A stretch of 64,000 nucleotides of DNA, taken from contig MPNW01000460.1 in assembly GCA_011800805.1 (NCBI GenBank), positions 1 through 64,000 of the forward strand, in the 5' to 3' direction. Numbering within the stretch: the first letter of the stretch is position 1; each line of letters opens with the position of its first letter. The position numbers were made by a program, and so were the translations under genes. This stretch comes from Hirudo medicinalis (lineage: Eukaryota > Annelida > Clitellata > Hirudinida > Hirudinidae). Positions 11,401 to 23,400 of this stretch are shown here, piece by piece. A model generated the notes under the pieces. The model was not told the origin of the DNA, ran no database searches, and worked only from the letters and a program-made list of their open reading frames with translations.

Positions 11401-14400
11401 CATCAACAAAACACTGATTTCCTCCATGAAGAATGGGTGCATAAATGTTATTTCCAAGAAAGGAGGGATAACATCCTATTGAAATATTATTTTATTTGGT
11501 TTTAAATAATTTTTTTTGCCAAACTACTGAAATTTGTGCATTTGTTTGAGGACTGTCTTAATAATATGTCTATGCAAAAAAATGGTTATTTGTGGAATTT
11601 ATGCTTAATTCTTAATCAAGATGAATAAAAACTTATGAGCTATATTCCATAAGGATATTATACATTTCTTCTAAATTTGAGCTTTGTATGCTGTTTTAAA
11701 CTTAAGTTATTGGAAAAAATAGGGACTGTCGTAACCTTTTTTCTAACACTGTATTTGTTATTATTTATCTTTATTCAATGTATAAAATACTAATTAACTT
11801 AAAATTATTTGCTTTACTACATTTAATTTTTTATTATTTTTATTTTATTATTTTTTTATATTATTTTTGAATTTTATATTTATAACTTGATTAATGGAAT
11901 GAAAGTCTGCAATAAACTACCTAACAAATTAATTACCAGGTTTAACAGGTAATTCATGTTGATAAAATTCCCCTGAGGTTTAAATAGGCTTTAAGTCTGG
12001 GGAACAGGCTGGCCAATTGATGACTTTCAAATGTTCGTAAAATTTCTTCATCAACTTGGGAGTCTTCCTTAGAAGAAAAGGCAGAAAATAATATTATTTA
12101 AGATGCTATGATGCAATTGAAAGACTTCCTTTCAAAAAGGCCAATTCAATTAATTCTTTACTGGAAACTGCTCCCCAAATCATCACTGACCCATTTTGTA
12201 TAAAAACATTTTTTGTAGCCTGAGGTTATGCCAATAGAACTATTGACCTTCGGGTCTACTAATGTTAAATTTCTTCCAGTCTGGGAAAATGGTGTTATTC
12301 ACTCCACTTTAATTTCTAAAGCATGGTTTTATTACTTAAATGTAGTGGATGTTTTCAAAGGGTTCAGATGGTCCTCAGATGCAATTGTACAAAATTTACA
12401 AGTTCCACTTATTCTAATTATGTGAAATTTCTCAGGAGGTTTTTTACTGGTGTAACATCTCATTTATTAGTCATAAAAGATAATAAAACATTGTTTGAAC
12501 ATAAAAGAAAACAGGCATATACACAATGCATGATTCAAAATAAATCATGTGAAGATATTATGAAGGCCAAACAAAAATTCCATTCAACACATTTTCTACA
12601 TCAAATAAATTTTAGGATTTTGTTAGGTGAGTTTTATGATTAAGAGAAGCCTTAACTCTTGGAGTGTATGTTTGGAGTCATCTTGTTTACTTTGTTTTTT
12701 TTTTATTTGATGGATATGTGAATGTAAATATGAATATGTGAATACTGTATTTGCTTTTGTTGAGAGGTTATCCCTGGCTTATATAAGTAAATAAATAACT
12801 TATCCAAATTTTGGCTTGAAGAAATACTTCCTTCAAAAGTTATTGTAAAATCATATTTGTATTTGTAATGATATGATGACCATAATGTGGGTGTAATTAA
12901 TATGATTTTTAATATGATTTTTCAGCAAATTTGCATACCAACAATCATTGAAAGGAAATTTCACTCAGGGGTTTGTTGTTATGTCATCTGAATCCATTAA
13001 AAATTGAGGCCATATCAAGCAAATTCTGTTATTATAGGAATAGGCCAAATTATTAATTGTATATACAATTGCTTATACAATGTATCAAAAAATTCATTGG
13101 TCTACACCATTGGTAGGAAAAAAAAATCAGTTGTGCAAAATAAAAATCTAGTATTTTTTCATCTCAGAATATGTTTGTAAAATTGGATTAAAATGTATAT
13201 AAATACTTTTTCAAATAAAACTTGTTAGAGTTCATATTTTGAACTATTAAAAACGTTTTTGGGGTCACCTTCTGCAAAATAAAGCATTTATGAATTGTGA
13301 TATTCAGTCTTGTAAAATTTATTATTACTTCCTTGGAACTGTTGCAACAAAACCTGATGAAGTGCACAATTTGTAATTAGAATGAATTTCTTAAAAATTA
13401 AAATGTGTTAGAATGTCAAGAATGTATTTTTATTGAAGTCATTTTTGAGGAAGATTATACCATTATTGCCTTATGAAATATTTTGTTGAAACATGGCTCA
13501 CGACTACAGTGGTTGGCATATCTTTATGAGAGCCACAATTTTTTGCATAACTTTCCTAAATATGAATTTTATAGCTTAAAATTTGGCTATATGTTATAAA
13601 TACCAGTATGAAAACTTAAAAACAAATTTATTATAAGTTTTAATAGGAAAAGCAAATCAAGTGCCAAATTTGTTTGTCATATCTTTAAGAGGGATTTAAA
13701 ATAATTATTCAGGGTATGCTGGAGGAAGTATCATATATATATATTTATATAGAGTGGCTTTTTATCCAAATAGGATGTGAAGGCACTTTTTTTAATGTCC
13801 TCAGCGTAACTTGATGAAACAACTTGATGAAGTAACTTGGACAACAACGATGAAAATAAAAAGAAAAAACAACAAACAAAAGTTCATAATCTATGGTAGA
13901 TGTTGGTGACATCCGATTTCAGCGGTTTTTATAAATCCAATGGTATATTAGCTCCACACTAGCAGTATTGCTTAGGCATGTAATTCCAGTGGATTTATTT
14001 TGTCCCTCATTGCTCTTCTCAGGCTTGATTGGGCAGGGCATTCCATTAGGAAATGCTGGACAGTCTCATCTCCTTGAGGACAGATTTGGCATTTACTGTC
14101 TGCATGACGCCTCGTCTTAAGTAGGTGTTAGAGCGATGTAGAGTCCATTTTTCAAGACAGAGTTTAGAGATCAAAGTCTCCTTCCTCCTTGAGGCACATT
14201 GGAATTTGCTCTTTTCTCCACTAGTTTATACTGCTTCTCTTCTTTGTTTTCCCATCTGGTATGCCATTGCTGCAAGATATTTTGGTCGATGATCTTCTTC
14301 ATGTCCTTGCCTTGTTGGATTGTTGCCGTAATCCAGCTTTCAGTTGGATTCTTGTTTGTAGCAGCTTTTGCCAAGGTGCCCGCTTGCTCATTTCTAGGAA

Positions 14401-17400
14401 TTCCAACATGGGCAGGTATCCAGACCAGTGTGATTTCTTTGCCTTTTTCTTGAAACTCTGAAATAGTAGAAAGAATTCTGTAAATATCCGGGTTGTTATA
14501 GGCGTTGTTGCTTTCTTCCAAGTTCATCAGAGAACAGTGAAAATGACTGTGATGAGGGTCTCCCCTGGTGGGATTCCTTCATGTGCAGGCAACTCTCGAT
14601 GGCTGTTGGTCCCACAGAGCTGATGCTGCTGTGATTTGAAGTTCTGATACTGAGCTTCAAGTCTTTCTGTGTTAAAGGCATTTTTTAATGGATCTACCAT
14701 TTATAACGACTGCTTGCAGGAAGGAAACCCATTTAGCCAACCTGCACACTAATATTTCACTAGCTATAGAAAAGTACACAAAGTTGAACAAATAAAAAGT
14801 TTTGTTTGATATCTAAGAAAACAGAGGTAGGCAAGGCTGAATGAGCAAGAAAGGTCAGATTTTGGCTTTCAAGAAGGCAAATCATTCAATTTCTAACATT
14901 TACAATGAGCTCAAATGCCCCAAAAATGTTATGAGAAGCTTCCTGAGAAATATAGAGGAATATGGGAGGAAAATCCGGGGGGGGGGGGGGGGACCACTAA
15001 AACTGTCTGAGGAGGATCAAAGAATCTCATTTGAGAGTCTTCAAAGTGAGGATTTTCAGCTGAACAACTCTAAGGTGTTAAGATGTACAAAAAATGTATT
15101 AATATTATGTCAAAAGAACCCATCCCTCAAGAAAGAGTACAGACAATATCGCCTGGAATGGGCCAGACTTATGGTTGATTATGTATTGCATTTGTTGCAA
15201 TTTGTTATGAATTAGTATTGCATTTGTTCATGGAGGTCAGTAATTTTTTCAGAAAGTAGTTTAACCTTGGTGGTCTTGCGGTGATTGGCATGACTTAATT
15301 TCTTAAGAAAGAGAGGAGCAACAGCAGAACATTCAGAGGAGGTTCCATGATGGTCTGGGGAAGATTTTTATTATAGTTTTTTATTTATTTATAGGTTCAA
15401 ATAGAATTAGGTTAACATGAGGAAAAACAGGTATTCAAAGAGTTTATCAGGACCATCTCCAGTTTTATCACTCCTTTTGCTGAAAGTCACCATGATAATA
15501 ATTTTCTAGCAGGACAATGGCCCCTCACATTGACATCTCAAAGGAGACAGACATCTGATAAGTCAGGCAAACCATAACAGATATTATGTTAAACTGTATT
15601 TAACTATTTGCTATGAAGCTGAAAGAGGCCTGGAGGTATCAATGAAATCAAAGATGTATCGAAATAATAGAAAATAGGGGATAGAAAACATTACATTGAT
15701 ACTCTATTAATGAGATGATTTGGAATTATTATTATTGTCTTACATTACATTAAACTTAAAGATGTGATGAATACAAGATAAAAATATTTATTACATATCT
15801 CTGGAATTTACCATTGGAATATGAAACAAATTTGCAAATTTAATACACTTTTTATATCAAATTACGTATCGAAATTTTAATCTGAAAAAATAATTCGAAA
15901 GTTATCATGAAAACTCACAGCACTATTGTAAATTTACAGTAAATATATGCCAACCGTTGCATAAAGTTTTTCAGTTACAAGATAAATGTTTAATATTTTA
16001 TTAGGATCAAGCGAATAAAAATGATATTCTTGGGTCCCAAGATAAAGACTCATCAACTGAGGAGGTTACTTTTTATTTGAGCAGTTAATATTTCTACCCA
16101 TCAGTATCACATCCCCAACAAATTTTTGCACCTTGAATAAATATAAAAATTAATAGTGTTGATCTAACTATTTGATCTTCTAAGTTAATCTTATATTAAA
16201 TAATTAATAAATCAGCCAAATGAACAAATGTGTTTTTTAATAATGTGGTTTATTTGATCAGGATTTGAAGTTCTAGTTAAGCAGTACAATAGTGTTCGTA
16301 GTTTTTAAGTTCTTTATCAATTTATGAAAGGACTAGAATAACCAAATTAGCCATTAGCTCCAACTATAAGGCTCTAAAGTTTTGCAATACAGCCATAAAG
16401 CCTCAAATTAATTGGGGCCCTTACATGCATCAGAGATCATGAGGAATCATTGTTAAATATCAAATTTTATGAAAATAAATCAGTCAAGCATAGTTACAAA
16501 ATCAAAGATGATCCAGGTAAACAGAAAAGTTAACCAGAAGGAAATGTCTAAAGGGAGAATTCCCAGTAGTAAGTGGTTCCAACATGATGGCCGGTCTGAA
16601 TTGGACCTCGCATTTCCTCAAACATCAGTTTTGAAACTGACTTATCGATCTCATCCTGTGCCTTAAACTTCCTTTTTGTTCTTAACAGTGGTTTAACTTT
16701 GCGGATCCTGATGTCCGCAGAGTTGTTTAGCATCCACTGCGTTCTTATTTTGGAGACCTTATACTCCTCAACTATGGATCTCAGAGGTAGCCTTAACTTC
16801 GTGCTCTTGCTTATAGAGGGCAACAGATGACATCCCTGGAGGTAGCCCAAGCTATGATCTGATGCATCTGTTGACTTTCTTCTATAACCCTTCAACTGTG
16901 GATAAGCTGATCTCATAGATTGTCAATGGCCCACAGCAGCCTTGGAAGAAGCACAAACTGGAACAACCACACCTTGAACCTTCCTTGTATAGGTGCCTCT
17001 CCGATTACCTGCAACCCCTCAACAGCTTGCCTAACCGTGTCGCTTTCTTGGTTTTTATCGATGAGGGAATCATTAAAAGCACGACCCAGGCTTTTAACCG
17101 GTTCCTCGGAAACTGTGGGAACTCACTGTCCCGCTACAACAAACAAGACATCGCTGCTTATTTTCCCTTTAACGAGTGCGAGATTTCTCGGTTTTGCAGG
17201 TTTAAAAGCCATTCGGCACCACCCTAAAAGGCTGTTGAATGTATCCGAAGTGTTCTGGACTGCAGGTCTTCTATTATTCACTAGGGGGGTGTCATCCATG
17301 AAGGCCTTCAACGAAGGCATGTACAAACCCTTACCTAAGTGCACCTCTGGAACATTAGACCCAACTCCATTGAGTAGAAGTTGCAACGCTAGTATGAAAA

Positions 17401-20400
17401 GGGAGGGGGATATCGCGCACCCCATCGGATCAAGGAGACCATTTTATATGATGCAGTTTTACGTAATAAATAATTATACATAAATATAGATCACAGATTT
17501 ATTATTGTTACTAGGGCTCTTAATTAATGTTGAATTTTGAGAGATATTTGGAGGGATGCTCGTGCTGAATAATTTGTTTTCTACCTTCATGATCTCAGTC
17601 TTTGCTTACTAATGATTTAATATTATTTTATAATTTATTATTGTATGTTTCATAAATTATTAATATAAAGTAATTTCTGTGTCTTAGCCAAGAACTGAAA
17701 GACTAACAGAAAGTTCTCTTCATGATGCTCTACATCCTAATGAATTAAGTTATGCAGGTAACTTACTTTTAGGATTAAACAAAGTAATTGGTGCAAATTA
17801 TTGGATTTGTAATTACAATAACAAATTGATGTTTGAGCAGATGATGAAGTTTTCTGTGACTCTCAAGGTACTAATAAATGTAGCGTTTTGTTAAAATCTT
17901 CTGCTTCAAGATCTCAGAAAAAAAACCTTAATGATGACCTTAAAACATGTCCAATACTGCCTGGAAAAGTAACAAAGATTGAAATTAAGAAAGACAGAAT
18001 GCCGTTGGGTTGTAGGATTGTTGGGGGAATTGATATGTCATTGGTTAGCTTTCATGATATCTCTTCTATCACGAACAAAGTCTATTAAGACAATTTTGAG
18101 GATTTATATTTTATGAGTGTATTGGCAGGTTTTTAATTCTCAATCATACATGAACATTTCTTTTCAGACTTCCATTAATTCATAGTAGTAATTTGCAAAA
18201 GTTTCTAAGCAAAAAGGCTGAAAATAGATTTTTTTTAATATGGGGATTGGTACTGTTGAGAATGGGTTCGCCCTGATTCTATAAGAAAATTTTCAAGGGT
18301 CCAACATGCTTCTGTTTCAACATTTTCATGATTTCTACCCAAGGATTAGTCAAGCCAAAATTTCCTCTTTAAATTATTCTCAGCTTGATGAAGCAGATGA
18401 TGCTTCAGATACTTAGATACTTGGTTTCTTTTTCCGTCTTTCTTGTCAGCCAAAATTTGATACTTGCCAAGAGAAGATTATGAAGTAATTATTGAATTGT
18501 GCCTTTTAAATTTCTAGATTTTCACTAGCTGGAAATGCAAAGGATAGGCAATATCACTTCTGCTTGCTTGGAGCTTATCACATAGACAGGTGGAGGGATA
18601 AAGTAGTCTGCTAAAAGATTGTAAAAGATTGTCTGTAAAAGATTAAACTCTTCAAAAATGAATTCAAATGCAATTCAAACTGACTGTAAAAGAACAGAAA
18701 AGCTTGTTTGAATTTTGTAATTTTGCTGCCAATGTCTATTTACTGGCATGGATTGTATGTTCTATAGTAAACATTGCTTCAGTAAATGATTTGATGCTGC
18801 TCCAAAAAATATAACCGGATATCAACAAGACACATTGAAGAAGAAATGGTTCAACTATCATTTTTTTCAGACAAGGTTCTTGATGATGAAAAGAATTTGG
18901 TTGTCAAAGCTTTAAGTCTCAGTGGTAATAAGTGGAGCCAAGAATAAAGTGTACATTTGCATAAAAAAACAAACAAACTAGAGATGAAACAACTCTGAGC
19001 TTCTGACTTAATTTGGCATTCACTTCGACTCAACATATTGGCAACAGTCTTGTTCAGAACAGATCCATATACCCATAAAGAACGTTCAATTGCTTTTATG
19101 AGTGCCTACAACCAATTCATTATAAGGACAAAATCTGAAAATGCAGAAGCTTATTCATGTTGTCGAGGACAACAGAAAGTATGTAGTAGCCTGGTCCTTC
19201 GAGAAGTGCGTGAGTGCTAAAAAGCAGCAGTTTCCAAAGCAAACTTGCGCACAATCACAATTCAGCGGAAGATTTATTTTTTTGCGCGAGTGCTTCTTAC
19301 ACTTCTGCAAAAAGAGATGTCAAACGCCCAGGAGAGACATTCTTGCAGAGACTGGATCGTCGAAGCCGAGATGGAAGGGATGAGGCACTACCCCCAGGTA
19401 CTGATAGAAAGTGGCAAGAGGACGGACATGGACATGGAATAGATTCGTATCGCCGTCGACGGATGTCATCATTATGGTGGAGATGACGGTAACGTGGGAG
19501 GACAGACTTGAATATAGCAATGCGCTCAAAGCAGAAAAATATGCAGATCTGTCGATGGACCTGGGAGCGAAAGGCTTTAGAACAGACCTCTTCCCCATCG
19601 AGGTTGACGCAAGGGCGTAGTCAGCAGGTCGATTTATGCTTTCGTCACTAAGATTGAATTGTCTAGTTGAGAAAGAACTAACAAGGCTGTAACAAGGGTG
19701 TCTAAGGCTGCAAAAGCGGCCTCATTCTGGATCTGGCAAATGAGAAGCCAGAAGAAGTCTTTTGGGGAAAATAGGCCTTGTCTCGAAAATCATTATCGTT
19801 CAGCATCCAAACGGAGTCGAATAAAAGCCCGTGACCGAGACCAGAAAATTTCTCTCCCGAATGCCGATGTAAAAAATTTAGTCCTCAGTTTGTATATATT
19901 AAGTACACGGCGTGAAGAATCCACCGGACTCGATCGACGCAAGAAGGCCAAAGAGCCTCGCATAGTCGAAGGTTATCGACTTCCAAGCGATGCAGTAATC
20001 GACATAAAGAAGCCAATGAGAACTTTCAGAGTCGCTCCAGTCTAAGAAGACCAACGAGAGCCTCTCATAGCCGAATATAACGTTGGATCCACAAGGTAAA
20101 AAACCGACAGAGATATCCGGATGCGCACATAGACTTTGATTTCTTCAACCAGAAAAGGTTTTTCACCTTAATAAAAAAAAACAATAAACTTCCACAGAGA
20201 CCAAAGATTTATATCGTGCTTCTTAATAGTGTTTTACACATTGAAATAAAAGCACATAATGTTATCTCTAGTATAACATTCAAAGTTCAACATTTATAGC
20301 AACATCAAAATGATCATGCTTGTTTTCAAGATAAAGTCAAGGATAAGTCAACCAATCCTTTTGTATGGATGACGATGTCACAACTTAATAGATTCGCTGT

Positions 20401-23400
20401 GGCCATGATCTCGGCATCTGTTGTCCAGACTCTATCACTAGAGATGCCAGAGTTGTTTACATAATCACTGACATCTTGATCCAGTAGTCCTGCAGTTATT
20501 TTTGCAAGGCAGTTTTCATATGCTTGATGACTTTATCTCTGAGATGGGAGTGGTTGTTTTCTGATCTTGTCAAGGTGTAGCTGAAGGCCTGAAAGTAGCA
20601 GTTCCCATTGTTGTTTATTAACGTCTGTTATATGACCAGATGATTAGGACGGTGCTCCTGCAACGGGATTCGAATCTATGCTGCCATGGTGAGAGGCAAA
20701 GTCTTAACAATCAGACCATGCAGGAGCACATTTAGCAGTTCCCATCTTTGGTTTTATACCGTGGTTGCCCAATGTCCCTTGTTCTTCCGAAGTTTACAGC
20801 CTTATCAAAAGTAAGGCCAACACTGGTGCCAAGATACTTTCTTCTTGAACTTGGTAGTGGGTCGAAAGTCTTGGTCTGCTTATGTTTTACTGAAATATAG
20901 ATGTCAACTTTTTCAAGTGGTCTTTTGAGTATCTTTTGCTTCGGGCATTCATCAGCAGAGTCACTCGGATAATCACCAGGGAACTGGGGTAGTGGCGAAG
21001 TCTCTGCGTAACGGTAAATAATTCAAAACTGGTATGGTTGCTGGCTTGGTAGGTTCTTGCTCAACATCTTGTCAGTCTTAATGTTCTTAAGTTTAACTCG
21101 TCACTTGGTCAAGGATTGCACAACTGTGTAGGGTCCAATCCAGCATGGAACCATTTTTGAATACGGCACACAGCAATGAAGATAGATCAAGCAGTGATAT
21201 CTTTATTACTGTTGTGGCAACGATCAAAGGCACGTTTCTGGTGTTCCTGTGCAGAGAAATTGGTACTGACGGTTGAACAGAGCTTGTTATGGATGGTTGT
21301 CGACGTAACCAGAACGTCAGGGTTGGCCTCAACAGAAAGGAGCTTGGGGTCCACAGTTTCATATTCTGAGGATTTGAGGTGTTTGGGAAACTTGGGCTTC
21401 CATCCATACATGACTTCAAGTGGAGTGCAGTTGGTTGAGGCATGCAGATGTGTGATACGCAAACAGAACACTGGGGATGAATTGGTCCCAGTTGTTTCCT
21501 TGGTTTTTGACAATCTTACTTAGCTATTCTTTGAATGTGCGATTGCCACATTCCCTTTAGCCATTTGATTTTGGATGGTATGCAGATGATATGCGGTGTT
21601 ATGTTTGAAACTGCTCCATCAGATTATCAATGAATGAATTCATAAACTCTCTTGGTCATTGGTCACTAATCAAAGTGTCCATACAGCCAAGACAGCAAAC
21701 TAAGGTACAAAAACCTTGCTACTTGGCTTTCTTGTCTGGAACAGCTGTTGCTTCTGTGCACTTGGAGAAGTGATCAGTGGCAGCAACTATATATTTGTTG
21801 CTGTTTGATATTTAATATCGGTCTCGACAAGGCTCCATACTTTTCCAGGCACTGGTATACTGTTAAGTAGTGGAGCCTCTTTGCTGATTTTGGGGTTTAT
21901 GACAAAACATTTTTCAGTCTTTCATATGTTGGTTGAATGTCGTTCTTCATTCCTTTCCAGCAATAACGGTCATCTTGTCTCGTAATGATGTCTTCTCAGC
22001 CAAAATGACCACCAGTTGTCATGACAGGCCTTCAAGGTAGTTTGAAATCAGGTCTTTGTGAGAACTTCCTTCTCTCCATGGTAAAGAATCTCTCCTTGGA
22101 CTCGATATGGTTTAGCTGCTTGACTGAATTGAGATTTGGCATTCCCACATTTCTTTGGAGGTAGATCATAAATAAGCTGGGGTACTTTTGCTGGGTTGCA
22201 ATGTAGAATCTCACAAGCTGATCATATATTTGGTCTTCCATGTTTGAGGGCTAAATTTTTAGTAGTGAAGAATAGTAGGTCTAATTTTAAAAATAATGGT
22301 CAAACTAAAATTTGTCAAATTACAAGTACACCTTTCTTTATAGTCCACAAAACAAAAGATAGGGGAGAGTTGTTCTGAATGGAACAATCTTGCACAAATT
22401 GACTTCTACGGCTCTTTTGATAAACTAAGTTTTACCAAGTGATTGCATTTTATCACATATTACAGGCACACAAAAAAATAATTATAAAAATTCAAGGATT
22501 CTCCAATGTTCCAATCTAGGAAACAATTGTCTTGAATGGAACACATGGTGTCCTTAATTGGAACAAAAGATAATTAGGTTGATATGATAAAATATGTTGC
22601 TGCATTGACCCAAACTAAATATTTAATTGTGTTTTGATCATTTTTTATTATTATCAATGAAAAGCTTTATAACAAAATCAATAAGTCAACAATATTTTAA
22701 TATAAAGTTTCAATCAAATTACATTTCTTGTATTTAATGGTATAAATAATATAAGGCTAAGATAATAAATCAACGAATACAGTATTCTGTTAATATTTAA
22801 CTGTTTACTTTTTAGAGGAGAGTTTTGGTATATGAGATTTATGATGGAGGAGCAGCAGCAAAAGATGCAAGACTCAAAGTTGGGGATGAAATCCTTGAAG
22901 CTAGTGTCCATTTTGGTTCTTGTCAATAAAATCATTGTATTTCACAAATCATTCAATTATTATGTGAGTACAAAAGCTTGTTTGTTGGCCTTGGGATTAG
23001 TGATCAAATTTTGGCCAGAGCTGAGGGCCAGGGAGGAAAATTGCTTGAGCCAGTCCATGCCTTGGCAATAAGATCATGAAACTTGAATTTTGAATTTGCA
23101 TTTTTGACTTGCATAAATTAAAATTAAGATTTTTAACTATTTGTATTTCTTTGATTACTGATAATTTTGAAGCACTTACGTGTGCCTTGGCAAGTTTCTA
23201 ATTCTCAATCACATATTTCGAATGTACAAGTTGATATTATTTGTTCTTATTTATTTTGTTATAATTAATGGTCCCACAATCCTCGACAACATCATCAATA
23301 AGGAAGTTGAACATACTGTGCCTTGTTTTACCAATAATTTTAACTATGTTATGATGCTTCAGATTAATGAACAAAATGTGCATGGTTTGACTCATGCAGA

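Noticed and set aside
14979..14992. Run of 14 G as a G-quadruplex regulatory site
   Set aside because: It lies inside a decayed Tc1 transposase in an intron; a simple homopolymer expansion is sufficient.
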